Made by a program: the position numbers and the translations under genes. The notes beneath the pieces are model-generated. The model was given only the letters and a program-made list of their open reading frames with translations, was not told the DNA's origin and made no database searches. From Marinobacter sp. F3R11 (GTDB lineage: Bacteria > Pseudomonadota > Gammaproteobacteria > Pseudomonadales > Oleiphilaceae): a DNA stretch of 64,000 bases. Numbering within the stretch: position 1 is the first letter of the stretch; each line of letters starts with the position of its first letter. Shown here piece after piece: positions 9,990 through 22,120 of the stretch. The stretch spans positions 788,516 through 852,515 of the forward strand of contig NZ_QOCH01000015.1 in assembly GCF_003318275.1 (NCBI RefSeq), given 5' to 3'.

Positions 9990-11333
9990 TCAGGGCGTTG
10001 ATTTTTCCACAACCTGAGCAAGCTCCTCAGCAACACGACGTATACCATCAGCGCTCTGGCCTTCGGCCATTACGCGAATCAACGGCTCTGTCCCCGAGGC
10101 TCGCAACAGGACCCTTCCTGAACTACCAAGCTCCGATTCAGCCCGCCGTACAGCTGCAAGGATATCGGCCCGGCTCAATGGATCAAAACGCCTGGCAACC
10201 CGCACATTAATCATCGTCTGCGGCAGTTTGCTCATCCCCTGTCGCAGCTCAGCAAGAGTTTTACCAGATTTTCCGATCGATAACAGCACCTGAAGAGCAG
10301 AGACAATTCCGTCGCCAGTACTGGTGCAATCGCGGATAACCATGTGCCCGGAGCCTTCGCCGCCGAGCACCCAGTTATTGGCCAGCAAACGTTCAGTAAC
10401 GTAGCGGTCGCCAACATTGGCCCGCTCGAACAGGATACCCATTTCTCTCAGGGCCAGCTCAACACCCAGATTAGTCATCAGAGTGCCCACCACACCGCCT
10501 TTAAGGCGGTCTTCAGCAAACCTCTGGGAAGCAATTATATAGAGCAGTTCATCACCGTCGACCTCGGAACCGTCGCTATCAACCATCAGCACACGGTCAC
10601 CATCGCCATCAAAGGCTATACCCAGATCGGCACCTTTCTCCAGCACTGCCTGCTTCAGCGCGCCAAGGTGTGTCGAGCCAACATTGAGATTTATATTGAG
10701 TCCATCGGGGTCTGCACCAATAACAGATACCCTGGCACCAAGTTCACGGAATACTTTCGGTGCAACGTGATAAGTCGCGCCATGGGCACAGTCCAGGACA
10801 ATATTCATATCGTCCAGAGTGAATTCATTGGGCACTGTGCTTTTGCAGAACTCCACGTAGCGCCCGGGAGCGTCCTCTACCCGAGAGGCCTTACCCAACT
10901 CACCTGGTCCGCAAACCTCAACGGGCTTATCCAGCCAGCGCTCTATTTCTGCTTCCAGCGAATCGTTGAGCTTGGTACCGTCAGCGGAAAAGAATTTTAT
11001 GCCGTTGTCGTGATGCGGGTTATGGGAAGCACTGATAACGATACCGGCAGATGCTCGAAAGGTGCGGGTAAGATAGGCAATAGCGGGCGTCGGCATCGGG
11101 CCGAGGAGCTTTACATCTACGCCAGCGGCCGACAACCCCGCCTCCAGGGCAGACTCAAACATATAACCCGACAACCGGGTATCCTTGCCAATCAACACAC
11201 TGTTCCGCTGGCCATCTTTCTTGAAGGCCTGCCCTGCAGCCCATCCCAGATGCAACATGAATTCCGGAGTAATCGGGTGCTCACCTACCCTGCCGCGTAT
11301 ACCATCTGTTCCAAAATATTTTCTTCCGGCCAT
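9990..11333 (-). CDS. glmM: Phosphoglucosamine mutase
   Basis: Converts glucosamine-6-phosphate to glucosamine-1-phosphate for UDP-GlcNAc, peptidoglycan and LPS. The start is [17 protein letters not shown] (447 residues); a TTG one codon upstream is less likely. The catalytic phosphoserine is in [11 protein letters not shown] (Ser103). DGDGDRV forms the Mg2+ loop, and [12 protein letters not shown] near the C-terminus binds phosphate. The ATG overlaps the folP stop as TGATG, so it is translationally coupled to folP. Confidence 0.97.
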   Translation of the reverse strand: MAGRKYFGTDGIRGRVGEHPITPEFMLHLGWAAGQAFKKDGQRNSVLIGKDTRLSGYMFESALEAGLSAAGVDVKLLGPMPTPAIAYLTRTFRASAGIVISASHNPHHDNGIKFFSADGTKLNDSLEAEIERWLDKPVEVCGPGELGKASRVEDAPGRYVEFCKSTVPNEFTLDDMNIVLDCAHGATYHVAPKVFRELGARVSVIGADPDGLNINLNVGSTHLGALKQAVLEKGADLGIAFDGDGDRVLMVDSDGSEVDGDELLYIIASQRFAEDRLKGGVVGTLMTNLGVELALREMGILFERANVGDRYVTERLLANNWVLGGEGSGHMVIRDCTSTGDGIVSALQVLLSIGKSGKTLAELRQGMSKLPQTMINVRVARRFDPLSRADILAAVRRAESELGSSGRVLLRASGTEPLIRVMAEGQSADGIRRVAEELAQVVEKSTP

Positions 11334-12163
11334 CAAACTACCTCCTTTACAGCCATCGAAACTCTGACGGCGTCTACGGTTTCCCTGACATCGTGCACAC
11401 GAACAATACTCGCACCTTTCATGGCCGATATGGTCGCGGCCGCAATACTCGCCGGCAACCTCTCATCAACTTCCCGGCCGGTTATCTGGCCGAGCATGGA
11501 TTTTCTCGACATACCTACCAGCAGGGGATGGCCAAGAACGTGCAACTGCTCCAATGACGCCAAAAGCCGCAGATTATGATCAAGATTTTTCCCAAACCCG
11601 AAACCCGGGTCCAGAATTATGCTCTTTGGGCTGACACCCGCTTTCTCAGCGGCACGAATCCGCAAGGTCAGAAACTCACCCACCTCACGCAATACGTTCT
11701 CGTATACCGGCCGATTCTGCATGGTATCCGGCTCACCCTTGATGTGCATCAGGCACACAGGGACACCAGCATTTGCAGCAGCTGAAGCTGCGCCGTCTCG
11801 CTGAAGAGCCCGCACGTCGTTAATCAGCCCCGCACCAAGGCCGACCGCCTGAGACATCACCTCGGGCGTGCTGGTATCTACAGAGACAATCACGTCCAAC
11901 TCCCGGGAGATAGCCTCTACCACCGGGCAAACCCTGTCCAGCTCCTCCTGAACCGACACCCTGGCCGCCCCGGGCCGGGTAGACTCTCCGCCCACATCAA
12001 CAAACGCTGCGCCGTCGCGGGCCATCTGGCGCGCTTTCAGAAGCGCAGCATCCAGGCGGTTGAACCGGCCCCCGTCAGAGAACGAATCGGGCGTCACATT
12101 GAGAACACCCATTACATGACAGCGAGACATATCCAGCACTCGCCCGGCAAAATTCATTTCCAT
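11333..12163 (-). CDS. folP: Dihydropteroate synthase
   Basis: Condenses p-aminobenzoate with 6-hydroxymethyl-dihydropterin pyrophosphate; the sulfonamide target. The start is set at ATG 12163 ([17 protein letters not shown]), preceded by AGGAAG; longer upstream frames are not family-like. The 276 residues contain [26 protein letters not shown], the DPGFGFGKN loop and the C-terminal SIVRVHDV segment. It lies between ftsH and glmM as in E. coli, but a terminator hairpin separates it from ftsH. Confidence 0.97.
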   Translation of the reverse strand: MEMNFAGRVLDMSRCHVMGVLNVTPDSFSDGGRFNRLDAALLKARQMARDGAAFVDVGGESTRPGAARVSVQEELDRVCPVVEAISRELDVIVSVDTSTPEVMSQAVGLGAGLINDVRALQRDGAASAAANAGVPVCLMHIKGEPDTMQNRPVYENVLREVGEFLTLRIRAAEKAGVSPKSIILDPGFGFGKNLDHNLRLLASLEQLHVLGHPLLVGMSRKSMLGQITGREVDERLPASIAAATISAMKGASIVRVHDVRETVDAVRVSMAVKEVV

Positions 12164-12213
12164 AAAAGATCTTCCTGGGCAGACACGCAGAAATCCGGGA
12201 AACCGCGCCTGGC

Positions 12214-12245
12214 AAAAACAAACGCCGCCCATAAACAGGGCGGCG
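12214..12245 (-). terminator. Intrinsic terminator between ftsH and folP
   Basis: On the minus strand CGCCGCCC-TGTTTAT-GGGCGGCG (plus-strand 12223-12245) is followed by TTTGTTTTTG. It sits about 35 bp after the ftsH stop. No clear promoter is seen between it and folP, so read-through probably supplies folP-glmM. Confidence 0.75.
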
Positions 12246-12278
12246 CAAGTCACTTCAGATCAGCAAAAACCCTACGCC

Positions 12279-14222
12279 TCAGTGCTCTCCCGCAGGACGG
12301 CCAACATCGGGCTGATGGTTGTCGCCAGAAGGCGTGGTACCGGACGCCCGCTCCGGAGCGTCTGTCTTCGCTCCCCCGGCAGAATCCCTGTCATCCCAAC
12401 CTTTCGGAGGACGCGGTACCCGACCTTCCATAATATCATCAATCTGGTGACGATCGATGGTTTCATACTTCATCAGCGCCTGCGTCATGATCTCCAGCTT
12501 ATCCCGGTTATCGACCAGAATCTGCTTGGCCTTCTCATAACAGGTATCGATGATATTACGAACCTCTTCATCAATACGCTGCGCCGTTTCGGGCGAATAA
12601 ACAGTGTGGGCCTGACCAGCGGAGCGGCCGAGGAAAGGCTCTTCACTATCGGTATCGTACTGCAGCGGCCCGAGCTTCTCGGACAATCCCCAACGGGTGA
12701 CCATGTTACGGGCCAGGCTGGTGGCGCGTTCAATATCATTCGAGGCGCCGGTAGTAACGCCATCAAAACCAAGGGTCAGCTCCTCGGCGATACGACCGCC
12801 GAACAGACTGCAGATAGAACTGATAAGGAAGCGTTTGCTATGGCTGTACCTGTCTTCTTCGGGCAGGAACATTGTCACACCCAAAGCCCGGCCGCGGGGA
12901 ATAATGCTCACTTTGTAGACCGGATCATGCTCTGGCATCAGCCGGCCAACAATCGCGTGGCCAGACTCGTGGTAAGCCGTATTGAGCTTTTCCTTCTCAC
13001 TCATCACCATGGACTTGCGCTCAGCGCCCATCATGATTTTATCTTTCGCCAGCTCAAACTCTTCCATTGAAACCAGACGCATATTGCGACGCGCGGCAAA
13101 AAGAGCTGCTTCGTTAACCAGGTTGGCGAGATCAGCACCCGAGAAGCCTGGCGTGCCACGGGCAATCAGCGCAGGTTCAACGTTCTCATCCAGGGGCACC
13201 TTCTTCATGTGCACCTTGAGGATCTGCTCACGACCGATAATATCAGGCAGGCCAACAACGACCTGACGGTCAAAACGTCCCGGACGCAGCAGCGCCGGAT
13301 CAAGAACATCCGGACGGTTCGTGGCAGCGATGACAATCACACCTTCATTGCCTTCAAAGCCGTCCATTTCAACCAGCAGCTGGTTCAGGGTCTGCTCACG
13401 TTCATCATGACCACCGCCCATACCAGCGCCACGATGACGACCAACCGCATCGATTTCATCAATGAAAATAATGCAGGGGCTTTGCTTCTTGGCTTGTTCG
13501 AACATGTCCCGCACGCGGGATGCACCAACACCTACAAACATTTCCACGAAGTCAGAACCGGAAATCGAGAAGAACGGAACCTTGGCCTCACCGGCAATAG
13601 CCTTGGCCAGCAGGGTTTTACCAGTACCCGGCTGCCCCACCATCAGGACGCCCTTGGGAATACTGCCACCAAGGCGCTGAAACTTGCTGGGATCCCGCAG
13701 GAAGTCCACCAGCTCCTTGACGTCTTCTTTGGCTTCATCGACACCAGCCACATCGGCAAAGGTGGTTTTGATCTGATCTTCGCTCATCAGGCGCGCTTTA
13801 CTCTTGCCGAACGACATGGGGCCTTTGCCACCACCACCGCCCTGCATCTGGCGCATGAAGAACACAAACAGGGCAATAATAATCAGTATAGGGAATGCTG
13901 CCACCAGCAACTGAGTCCACAGACTCTGGCGCTCGGGCTCCTTACCGATCACTTCTACCTTGTTCGCGAGAAGGTCATCCATCAGTTTGTTGTCCGCCAC
14001 CTGAGGACGGATTGTCTGAAACTGGGAACCATCGCCCCGGGTACCCTGAATTTCCAGACCATCAATAGTGACTTTGTTGACCTGGCCCTGCTGCACCATT
14101 TCAACGAATTGGGAATAATTGACTTGCTGCCCGCTGGTAGTGGGAGAGAAATTCTGAAACACCATCAGCAGTACGGCGGCTATTATCAGCCAGAGAACCA
14201 GATTTTTTGCCATATCGTTCAA
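12279..14222 (-). CDS. ftsH: ATP-dependent zinc metalloprotease FtsH
   Basis: Membrane-anchored AAA+ hexamer that degrades short-lived regulators (such as sigma-32 and LpxC in E. coli) and misassembled membrane proteins. It has 647 residues: TM helix at about 6-23, periplasmic domain, TM at 104-122, Walker A GQPGTGKT (196-203), Walker B IIFIDEID (251-258), and zinc site HESGH (418-422). The C-terminal tail is low-complexity. A TTG at 14222 has the better-spaced Shine-Dalgarno (AGGTG); the ATG at 14213 (MAKNLVL) is the alternative start. The usual upstream neighbour rlmE is missing. Confidence 0.97.
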   Translation of the reverse strand: MNDMAKNLVLWLIIAAVLLMVFQNFSPTTSGQQVNYSQFVEMVQQGQVNKVTIDGLEIQGTRGDGSQFQTIRPQVADNKLMDDLLANKVEVIGKEPERQSLWTQLLVAAFPILIIIALFVFFMRQMQGGGGGKGPMSFGKSKARLMSEDQIKTTFADVAGVDEAKEDVKELVDFLRDPSKFQRLGGSIPKGVLMVGQPGTGKTLLAKAIAGEAKVPFFSISGSDFVEMFVGVGASRVRDMFEQAKKQSPCIIFIDEIDAVGRHRGAGMGGGHDEREQTLNQLLVEMDGFEGNEGVIVIAATNRPDVLDPALLRPGRFDRQVVVGLPDIIGREQILKVHMKKVPLDENVEPALIARGTPGFSGADLANLVNEAALFAARRNMRLVSMEEFELAKDKIMMGAERKSMVMSEKEKLNTAYHESGHAIVGRLMPEHDPVYKVSIIPRGRALGVTMFLPEEDRYSHSKRFLISSICSLFGGRIAEELTLGFDGVTTGASNDIERATSLARNMVTRWGLSEKLGPLQYDTDSEEPFLGRSAGQAHTVYSPETAQRIDEEVRNIIDTCYEKAKQILVDNRDKLEIMTQALMKYETIDRHQIDDIMEGRVPRPPKGWDDRDSAGGAKTDAPERASGTTPSGDNHQPDVGRPAGEH

Positions 14223-14270
14223 GGATCATCACCTGTGAATTGAAGAGCGTGTCTGCGAAGAAGCGACTCT

Positions 14271-14453
14271 TTACCGACACCTTACACCAAATGTACGTCT
14301 ATCCACCAGAAACGGCCTACCCGTAACGGCCACAGAAAAACGCAGCGGCGGATCAATCTTAAGACGCTTCTGAACGCCGGAATAATCCCCATGTTCTTTA
14401 TATGTGGGCACCATCTCGGAAATTACAACGTCTGCAAGGTGATCTGTATGCAA
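14271..14453 (-). CDS. Possible small unknown protein in the slot usually held by rlmE
   Basis: A 60-residue frame starting at a TTG lies between ftsH and the divergent yhbY. It contains EMVPTYKEHGDYSGVQKR and RFSVAVTGRPFLVDRR. An in-frame TAG three codons upstream limits it. The sequence looks protein-like (charged/hydrophobic alternation, no low complexity), but there is no strong ribosome-binding site and I recognise no family. It bears no similarity by eye to RlmE. It may be a short real gene, a fragment, or chance; the 14223-14543 gap holds nothing else I can support. Confidence 0.25.
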   Translation of the reverse strand: MHTDHLADVVISEMVPTYKEHGDYSGVQKRLKIDPPLRFSVAVTGRPFLVDRRTFGVRCR

Positions 14454-14543
14454 GGTTGTCTGCTACAATCCGGCAATTATACGACGTTGCCAGCGAATAT
14501 ACCGCTGACCTTTTGTTAATAGCACCGATAAAGAGATTACATC

Positions 14544-14855
14544 ATGAGCCTTTCACCGGAACAGCGCCGGGAATACCGGGCCATTGCCCACAACCTGAAG
14601 CCCGTCATTATTGTGGGCGACAAAGGCCTGACCGAAAATCTCCAGGAAGAGCTGGAGCGCGCCCTGAACGACCACGAACTTATCAAAATCAAAGTGGCGA
14701 GCCAGGATCGCGAAACCCGCCAGGAAGCAATAAATGCCCTTTGCGAATCCAGTGGCGCCGAAATCGTACAGACCATCGGCAAGATTGCGGTGATTATGCG
14801 CAGGGCCAAGAAGCCTAACCCGAAATTATCCAACCTGTTACGCCATAAACACTGA
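14544..14855 (+). CDS. yhbY: Ribosome assembly RNA-binding protein YhbY (CRM domain)
   Basis: Single-domain CRM protein associated with pre-50S particles. It has 103 residues. The hallmark GxxG is in IIVGDKGLTENLQEELERAL, followed by LIKIKV and IVQTIGKIAVIMRRAKKPNPKLSNL. It is divergent from ftsH and convergent with greA, with which it shares a bidirectional terminator. Upstream is AAGAG near the ATG. Confidence 0.96.
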   Translation: MSLSPEQRREYRAIAHNLKPVIIVGDKGLTENLQEELERALNDHELIKIKVASQDRETRQEAINALCESSGAEIVQTIGKIAVIMRRAKKPNPKLSNLLRHKH

Positions 14856-14867
14856 CAGGCCCGGACA

Positions 14868-14906
14868 TAAAAAAACCGACTGTGCAAAACACAGTCGGTT
14901 TTTTTG
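14868..14906. terminator. Bidirectional terminator between yhbY and greA
   Basis: ACCGACTGTG-CAAAA-CACAGTCGGT (14875-14899) is a perfect 10-bp stem with A-rich left and T7 right flanks. It ends yhbY on the plus strand and greA on the minus strand. Confidence 0.9.
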
Positions 14907-14941
14907 TTTCATTTACCCTGGAAGTGGCAACCCAGTGCAAA

Positions 14942-15421
14942 TCAGATGTATTCCACCTGTTCGATCTCGTACTCCACTGTACCCGAAGGCACGCGAATAG
15001 CGACGACATCACCCTCATTCTTGCCAACCAGGGCTCGAGCGATAGGCGACGAGATGGAGAGTTTGCCTTCCTTGATGTCGGCTTCGTCTTCACCCACGAT
15101 CTGATAAATCACCTGCTCATCTGTATCCATGTTCATCAGGTGAACAGTCGTTCCGAAGATAACACGACCGGTATTTTCCATTGTGGTGACATCAATCACC
15201 TGAGCCGCAGAAAGCTTACCTTCAATTTCCTGAATGCGACCCTCAATAAAGCTCTGCTGCTCCCGGGCCGCGTGATACTCCGCATTTTCTTTGAGGTCAC
15301 CATGCTCCCGCGCATCTGAAATAGCAGCGATTACCCGGGGGCGATCCTCGGATTTAAGCTTTTGAAGCTCCGTACGGAGGCGGGACTCGCCCGCTTTTGT
15401 CATAGGTACTCTTTCGCTCAT
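14942..15421 (-). CDS. greA: Transcription elongation factor GreA
   Basis: Rescues backtracked RNA polymerase by stimulating transcript cleavage. The start is [19 protein letters not shown] (ATG 15421, with AGGAAAG upstream), giving the standard 159 residues. The N-terminal coiled coil carries the acidic tip ([21 protein letters not shown]), and the C-terminal FKBP-like domain ends in YEIEQVEYI. It follows carB by 4 bp, the carA-carB-greA order known from Pseudomonas. Confidence 0.97.
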   Translation of the reverse strand: MSERVPMTKAGESRLRTELQKLKSEDRPRVIAAISDAREHGDLKENAEYHAAREQQSFIEGRIQEIEGKLSAAQVIDVTTMENTGRVIFGTTVHLMNMDTDEQVIYQIVGEDEADIKEGKLSISSPIARALVGKNEGDVVAIRVPSGTVEYEIEQVEYI

Positions 15422-15425
15422 AACG

Positions 15426-18400
15426 TTACTTTCCTGCGTGAAGATCTTGCAGGCGGCGTACTGTACGCTCCGGGCCAAACTTAATAGCCCTACAGAAGGC
15501 TTCGCCGCCCGCCAGTGTTGTTGTGTAGGCTACCTTGGTCTGCAGAGCCGACTGGCGAATCTGCGCCGAATCAGACACTGCCTTGCGGCCTTCAGTTGTA
15601 TTGATAATCAGCTGAACCTGTCCATTCTTGATAGCATCCACGATGTGTGGCCGGCCCTCGCCCACCTTGTTCACACGCTCCACATCAATACCCGCGTCAC
15701 GGAGGGCTTTCGCAGTACCTGTAGTAGCAACGAGCCGGAAACCTGCGTCAACCAGATCCCTGGCAACCTGAACGGCTCCGGTTTTGTCTACATCACGAAC
15801 CGACATAAACACAATACCACCGGAAGGCAGGCGCTCTCCAATAGCCAGTGAAGCCTTGGCAAAAGCCTCATCGAAGCTGTCACCAAGGCCCATGACCTCA
15901 CCCGTGGACTTCATTTCCGGGCCGAGGATCGGATCAACCAGCGGAAATTTGTTGAACGGGAATACAGATTCTTTTACCGCGTAGTAGCCGGGCACCACTT
16001 CTTTGGTAAAGCCCTGCTCAGCAAGAGACGTCCCCGCCATGACCCGTGCAGCCACCTTGGCCAGAGAAACTCCGATAGCCTTGGACACAAAGGGCACTGT
16101 TCGCGAGGCCCGCGGGTTAACCTCAATTACGTAAATTTCATTATCCTGCCAGGCCAGCTGCACATTCATCAGCCCCACAACCTCCAGCTCGATGGCCATT
16201 TTCTTTACGGCCTCTCGCATGGCGTCCTGAACCTCGGACGGGAGAGTATATGGTGGCAGCGAGCATGCAGAGTCACCGGAATGAATACCTGCTTGCTCAA
16301 TGTGCTGCATGATGCCGCCGATAACCACATCTTTACCATCACAGATGGCATCAATATCCACCTCGATGGCAGCATTCAGGAAGTGGTCGAGCAGTACCGG
16401 GCTATCATTGGAAACCAGCACAGCGCTACGCATGTAGCGGACCAGCTCTTCTTCTCCGAAAACAATTTCCATAGCCCTGCCGCCCAAAACATACGACGGG
16501 CGCACAACAAGAGGATAACCAATCTCGCGGGCCGCCAGAACACCCTCTTCATGGCTGCGTACAGTGGCATTTTCCGGCTGTTTGAGCCCCAGACGAGTAA
16601 TCATCTGCTGGAACCGTTCACGATCTTCCGCACGGTCGATCGCATCCGGGCTGGTACCAATAATTGGTACGCCAGCCGCTTCGAGACCCCGGGCCAGTTT
16701 CAACGGTGTCTGACCGCCGTACTGAACAATCACCCCTTTGGGCTTCTCGACATTGATAATTTCCAGCACATCTTCAAGCGTGATCGGCTCAAAGTACAAC
16801 CTGTCAGAGGTATCGTAGTCGGTCGATACTGTCTCCGGGTTGCAATTGATCATGATGGTTTCATAACCATCTTCACGCATGGCGAGTGCTGCGTGCACGC
16901 AACAGTAATCAAACTCGATACCCTGGCCTATTCTGTTGGGGCCGCCGCCAATTACCACAATCTTCTCACGATCGGTCGCATCCGCCTCACACTCCTCCTC
17001 ATAGGTGGAGTACATATAGGCAGTATCGGAAGCAAACTCCGCAGCACAGGTATCTACCCGCTTGTAAACAGGGCGGATATCTAGATCGTGCCGCACCTGT
17101 CGCAGGCTCGCTTCGGCAACACCCAGAAGCTTGGCCAGGCGGGCATCGGAGAAGCCCTTGCGCTTCAGACGGAACAAGGTGGCATGATCAAGGCCGGCCA
17201 TGCCGGCGGTTTTCAGCGCCTGCTCTTCCTTAATAAGATCTTCTATTTGCACCAGGTACCAAGGATCTACCCGGGTGTACTCGAATACATCATCAAGACT
17301 CAGCCCGGCGCGGAAAGCGTCACCGATGTACCAGATACGATCTGCTCCGGGAACACTGAGCTCACGGGTGAGCGTTTCCCGGGAACTTTCAGAGGAAAAT
17401 TCTTCAAGCTTCTCGTCAAAACCGTCAGACCCGACTTCCAGACCCCGAAGGGCCTTCTGGAGCGATTCCTGGAAGGTGCGGCCAATGGCCATGACTTCAC
17501 CCACAGATTTCATCTGAGTCGTCAGACGGGCATCAGCCTGAGGAAATTTCTCGAAGGTGAACCTGGGAATCTTGGTGACAACATAATCGATACTCGGCTC
17601 GAAAGACGCCGGTGTTACACCGCCGGTTATTTCGTTTCGCAGCTCATCAAGGGTGTAGCCCACAGCCAGTTTGGCGGCCACCTTGGCGATCGGGAAACCG
17701 GTAGCCTTGGAGGCCAGAGCTGATGAACGCGAAACCCGGGGGTTCATTTCGATAACAACCATCCGCCCGGTATCGGGATTGATACCAAACTGCACGTTGG
17801 AACCGCCGGTTTCCACGCCAATCTCACGCAGCACCGCCAGAGAGGCGTCGCGCATGATCTGGTATTCCTTATCGGTCAGAGTCTGCGCCGGAGCGACGGT
17901 GATAGAGTCCCCGGTATGCACGCCCATGGCATCGAAATTTTCAATAGCACAGACAATGATGCAATTATCCGCCTTGTCGCGGACCACCTCCATCTCATAC
18001 TCTTTCCAGCCGATCAGAGATTCGTCAATGAGCAGCTCGTTGGTTGGCGAGAGATCAAGACCGCGCGTACAAATTTCTTCAAATTCATCGCGGTTATAGG
18101 CAATACCACCACCGGACCCGCCCATGGTGAATGACGGACGGATAATGCACGGGAAACCAATATCATCAGCGACTTCCCAGGCTTCAGCCATGGAATGGGC
18201 AATCGATGCGCGAGGGCACTCAAGGCCAATAGCCTTCATTGCAGCGTCAAAGCGGCTTCTGTCTTCGGCCTTATCAATAGTATCTGCATTGGCACCAATC
18301 ATTTCTACGCCGTGCTCCGCCAGCACACCGTGTTTTTCAAGATCAAGTGCGCAGTTAAGGGCAGTCTGACCACCCATGGTGGGCAGCAGTGCATCCGGCT

Positions 18401-18644
18401 TTTCTTTTTCAATGATCTTGGCAACTGTCTGCCAGGTAATCGGCTCGATGTAAGTGGCATCCGCCATCACCGGGTCGGTCATAATTGTGGCCGGATTCGA
18501 GTTAACGAGGATTACCCGATAACCTTCTTCACGCAGGGCTTTACAGGCCTGAGCGCCGGAGTAGTCAAATTCGCACGCCTGCCCTATCACAATCGGGCCT
18601 GCGCCCAGAATCAGGATGCTTTTAATGTCGGTCCGTTTTGGCAT
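15426..18644 (-). CDS. carB: Carbamoyl-phosphate synthase large subunit
   Basis: Makes carbamoyl phosphate from bicarbonate, ammonia and two ATP for pyrimidine and arginine synthesis. At 1072 residues it has two homologous ATP-grasp halves ([10 protein letters not shown] near 178-187; [11 protein letters not shown] in the second half), the oligomerisation region between them, and a C-terminal MGS-like allosteric domain (about 935-1072). It begins [22 protein letters not shown]. It is 90 bp after carA and coupled closely to greA. Confidence 0.98.
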   Translation of the reverse strand: MPKRTDIKSILILGAGPIVIGQACEFDYSGAQACKALREEGYRVILVNSNPATIMTDPVMADATYIEPITWQTVAKIIEKEKPDALLPTMGGQTALNCALDLEKHGVLAEHGVEMIGANADTIDKAEDRSRFDAAMKAIGLECPRASIAHSMAEAWEVADDIGFPCIIRPSFTMGGSGGGIAYNRDEFEEICTRGLDLSPTNELLIDESLIGWKEYEMEVVRDKADNCIIVCAIENFDAMGVHTGDSITVAPAQTLTDKEYQIMRDASLAVLREIGVETGGSNVQFGINPDTGRMVVIEMNPRVSRSSALASKATGFPIAKVAAKLAVGYTLDELRNEITGGVTPASFEPSIDYVVTKIPRFTFEKFPQADARLTTQMKSVGEVMAIGRTFQESLQKALRGLEVGSDGFDEKLEEFSSESSRETLTRELSVPGADRIWYIGDAFRAGLSLDDVFEYTRVDPWYLVQIEDLIKEEQALKTAGMAGLDHATLFRLKRKGFSDARLAKLLGVAEASLRQVRHDLDIRPVYKRVDTCAAEFASDTAYMYSTYEEECEADATDREKIVVIGGGPNRIGQGIEFDYCCVHAALAMREDGYETIMINCNPETVSTDYDTSDRLYFEPITLEDVLEIINVEKPKGVIVQYGGQTPLKLARGLEAAGVPIIGTSPDAIDRAEDRERFQQMITRLGLKQPENATVRSHEEGVLAAREIGYPLVVRPSYVLGGRAMEIVFGEEELVRYMRSAVLVSNDSPVLLDHFLNAAIEVDIDAICDGKDVVIGGIMQHIEQAGIHSGDSACSLPPYTLPSEVQDAMREAVKKMAIELEVVGLMNVQLAWQDNEIYVIEVNPRASRTVPFVSKAIGVSLAKVAARVMAGTSLAEQGFTKEVVPGYYAVKESVFPFNKFPLVDPILGPEMKSTGEVMGLGDSFDEAFAKASLAIGERLPSGGIVFMSVRDVDKTGAVQVARDLVDAGFRLVATTGTAKALRDAGIDVERVNKVGEGRPHIVDAIKNGQVQLIINTTEGRKAVSDSAQIRQSALQTKVAYTTTLAGGEAFCRAIKFGPERTVRRLQDLHAGK

Positions 18645-18734
18645 GTCTTGGTAAACCTGTCAGCAACGTTTAAATTCTTGCAGCGCAAAAATGCGGCGCG
18701 TGTCCGGGAAGCCGTTTCTGTCCGTATGCAGGCA

Positions 18735-19880
18735 TTACGCCCTGGCGGCTTCCATCAAACGGATAAACTCATCAAACAAGTGAGCCACATCACCCGGCCC
18801 CGGGCTCGCTTCAGGGTGTCCCTGAAAGCTGAACGCCGGCTTGTCGGTACGGCGAATACCCTGCAAAGTGCCATCGAACAGCGATTTGTGGGTAACCTCC
18901 AGCACCGCGGGCAAGGATGCCTCATCCACAGCAAAACCGTGGTTCTGGCTGGTAATCATGACCGTACCCTTATCAAGCCGCTGAACCGGGTGGTTGGCGC
19001 CATGATGACCGTGGCCCATCTTCATACTTTTCGCCCCGCTGGCCAGAGCAAGCAACTGATGCCCCAGACAGATACCAAACACGGGAACCTCGGTTTCAAG
19101 CACTTCCTGGATCGCCTTGATTGCATAGTCGCAGGGCTCAGGATCGCCGGGGCCGTTGGACAGGAATATGCCATCAGGATTCATTGCCAGAACCTCTGAA
19201 GCCGGCGTTTGCGCGGGCACTACAGTAATATCGCAACCACGGGATGCGAGCATGCGCAGGATGTTGAACTTGACGCCGTAATCCCAGGCCACAACCCTGA
19301 ACTTCGTTTCGCCACCCTCAGCGTAGCCTGAGCCGAGCGACCACTCACCCTGGGTCCACTTATAGGTTTTGTCACAGGTAACCTCTTTTGCGAGGTCCAT
19401 GCCCTTAAGGCCGGGGAACGCCTTGGCCAGCTCCAGCGCGCGCTCAGCAGAGGCATTGGCGCCGGCCACAATAGCGCCGTTCTGCGAGCCTTTGTCACGA
19501 AGGATGCGCGTAAGGCGCCGTGTATCAATATCGGCAATTCCAATCACATTACTGCTTCGCAGATAGTCGTCCAGCGACCCGCCACTACGCCAGTTACTGG
19601 CCACCAGAGGGAGATCACGAATAATCAGACCGGCCGCCTGTATGCGATCCGATTCCACATCTTCGTCATTCACACCGGTATTGCCGATGTGTGGGTATGT
19701 CAGGGTAACGAGCTGGCGAGCGTATGACGGATCGGTCAGTATTTCCTGATAGCCGGTCATGGCGGTGTTGAACACCACTTCACCACTGGTTTCGCCGTCA
19801 GCGCCAATAGCAGTGCCGTAAAACAGGCTTCCGTCTGCGAGTGCAAGGATTGCGGGTGTTCTCAAGGCTTGTATCCTCAT
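18735..19880 (-). CDS. carA: Carbamoyl-phosphate synthase small (glutaminase) subunit
   Basis: Class I glutamine amidotransferase that hydrolyses glutamine and channels ammonia to CarB. The 381 residues comprise an N-terminal small domain ([26 protein letters not shown]) and a C-terminal GATase domain with the Cys nucleophile in [11 protein letters not shown] and the His/Glu pair in [11 protein letters not shown]. It is the first gene of carA-carB-greA. Its leader contains a strong promoter and a terminator-like hairpin, suggesting attenuation. Confidence 0.98.
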   Translation of the reverse strand: MRIQALRTPAILALADGSLFYGTAIGADGETSGEVVFNTAMTGYQEILTDPSYARQLVTLTYPHIGNTGVNDEDVESDRIQAAGLIIRDLPLVASNWRSGGSLDDYLRSSNVIGIADIDTRRLTRILRDKGSQNGAIVAGANASAERALELAKAFPGLKGMDLAKEVTCDKTYKWTQGEWSLGSGYAEGGETKFRVVAWDYGVKFNILRMLASRGCDITVVPAQTPASEVLAMNPDGIFLSNGPGDPEPCDYAIKAIQEVLETEVPVFGICLGHQLLALASGAKSMKMGHGHHGANHPVQRLDKGTVMITSQNHGFAVDEASLPAVLEVTHKSLFDGTLQGIRRTDKPAFSFQGHPEASPGPGDVAHLFDEFIRLMEAARA

Positions 19881-19934
19881 CGAGTGGCGTATCGGTTCGT
19901 CACGAACAGGAACGCAAGCGCAAATTCAGGTCGC

Positions 19935-19968
19935 AAAAAAGCGAGAGGGAGTAAAAACTCCGTCCCGC
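19935..19968 (-). terminator. Terminator or attenuator hairpin in the carA leader
   Basis: On the minus strand GCGGGACGGAGT-TTTT-ACTCCCTCTCGC (one mismatch, one G-U) is followed by TTTTTT. It lies about 55-60 bp before the carA ATG and roughly 65 nt after the predicted start of the 20041-20069 promoter. A second hairpin (CGGGGAC / GTTCCCG) precedes it. Position favours attenuation of carAB over simple dapB termination, because the promoter lies between dapB and the hairpin. Confidence 0.7.
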
Positions 19969-20040
19969 TTTTTGTTATCCGGGAACGGTTTTTGTCCCCG
20001 AGCTTTTAAAAGCCTACGCTTGGTGCAGTTAAACCGCCTT

Positions 20041-20069
20041 ATTATAGGAAATATGCGGTTTTATGTCCA
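20041..20069 (-). promoter_or_regulatory. Strong sigma-70 promoter for carA-carB-greA
   Basis: The minus strand reads TGGACA, 17 nt, TATAAT, a consensus -10 and a 5/6 -35. It begins only about 20 bp after the dapB stop and points towards carA. Confidence 0.75.
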
Positions 20070-20090
20070 TGTAAAATCGCCATGCAAGCA

Positions 20091-20900
<810 letters not shown>

Positions 20901-20914
20901 CTATATGAAGCTGT

Positions 20915-22042
20915 TCAGAATTTCATTTCGTCAAAAAAGCTCTTAACACCCTCAAACCAAGAGGTCTTCTTCGGAGCGTGATTCGTACCACCGCTGCCAT
21001 CAAGCGTAGCCTGAAACTCATTGAGCAACTCTTTCTGCCGCTTGGTCAGCTTGACCGGAGTTTCTACTATCACGCGACAGAGCAGATCACCGGAAGGGCC
21101 CCCACGAACCGGGCTTACACCCTTGTTACGCAACCGGAAGAGTTTTCCGGTTTGGGTTTCGGGAGGAATCCGGAGCTTCACGCGTCCATCCAGCGTAGGC
21201 ACTTCCAACTCGCCCCCCAGTGCCGCATCCACAATACTGATTGGCACCTCGCAATAGAGATTGCGGCCATCACGAGTGAATATCGAATGCTCCCGTACCG
21301 ACATCTGCACATACAGATCGCCTGAAGGACCACCATCTGTACCCATTTCACCTTCACCGGAGAGCCGGATACGGTCACCGGTGTCAACACCCGGCGGCAC
21401 CTTCACGGAGAGTGTTTTCTCCTCCTGCACCCTGCCCTGCCCATGACAGGCCTTGCATGGATTTTTGATTATCTGGCCAGAGCCCCGACATGTAGGACAG
21501 GCCTGCTGAACAGTAAAGAAGCCCTGCTGCATCCGCACCTGCCCCATACCCTTACAGGTACCGCAGGTCTCAGGGCGGGACCCTTTCTCAGCCCCGCTGC
21601 CACCACATTCATCACACTCCCTGTGTCCGGGAATGGTGATTTTGACCGTCTTGCCTTTTACAGCCTCTTCAAGATCCAGTTCCAGGGTATACCGCAGATC
21701 CGAGCCGCGAGTACTACGGCTGCGACCTCCGCCGCCGCCACCAAATATATCGCCGAACACATCGCCGAAGATGTCGGAGAAGTTACCACCGCCCCCGAAG
21801 CCACCACCGGCCTGGCCATCTACACCCGCATGGCCAAATTGATCGTAGGCCGCCCGCTTGGATTGGTCAGCCAATATTTCATAGGCTTCGCTGGCTTCTT
21901 TGAACTTGTTCTCGGCGTCTTTGTCTTCCGGGTTCCGGTCAGGATGGAACTTCATCGCGAGCTTTCGATACGCCCGCTTGATTTCTTTCTCATCCGCACT
22001 CCGAGAGATTCCGAGAATGTCGTAATAGTCACGCTTGGCCAT
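20915..22042 (-). CDS. dnaJ: Chaperone protein DnaJ
   Basis: Hsp40 co-chaperone that loads substrate on DnaK and stimulates its ATPase. Its 375 residues include a J domain (1-70) with HPD in [13 protein letters not shown] and a Gly/Phe-rich linker (about 72-110). The zinc domain has four CxxCxGxG repeats ([32 protein letters not shown]), followed by the C-terminal substrate-binding domains. It follows dnaK, with a stable hairpin between them. Confidence 0.98.
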   Translation of the reverse strand: MAKRDYYDILGISRSADEKEIKRAYRKLAMKFHPDRNPEDKDAENKFKEASEAYEILADQSKRAAYDQFGHAGVDGQAGGGFGGGGNFSDIFGDVFGDIFGGGGGGRSRSTRGSDLRYTLELDLEEAVKGKTVKITIPGHRECDECGGSGAEKGSRPETCGTCKGMGQVRMQQGFFTVQQACPTCRGSGQIIKNPCKACHGQGRVQEEKTLSVKVPPGVDTGDRIRLSGEGEMGTDGGPSGDLYVQMSVREHSIFTRDGRNLYCEVPISIVDAALGGELEVPTLDGRVKLRIPPETQTGKLFRLRNKGVSPVRGGPSGDLLCRVIVETPVKLTKRQKELLNEFQATLDGSGGTNHAPKKTSWFEGVKSFFDEMKF

Positions 22043-22068
22043 GCTTTAAAACCCTGTTTTTTAAACGA

Positions 22069-22097
22069 GGAAAACGCGGAGCAACTCCGCGTTTTCC
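22069..22097 (-). other. Perfect 13-bp hairpin between dnaK and dnaJ
   Basis: On the minus strand GGAAAACGCGGAG-TTG-CTCCGCGTTTTCC is a perfect stem. No clean T-tract follows (TCGTTTAAAAAA). It probably causes partial termination or stabilises the upstream message, lowering dnaJ relative to dnaK. Confidence 0.7.
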
Positions 22098-22120
22098 AAC
22101 TACCCAGATGTACGCCGGAA

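Noticed and set aside
10344-11579. 411-codon plus-strand frame across glmM and folP
   Set aside because: Spans two well-supported genes on the other strand and has no ribosome-binding site or recognisable family.
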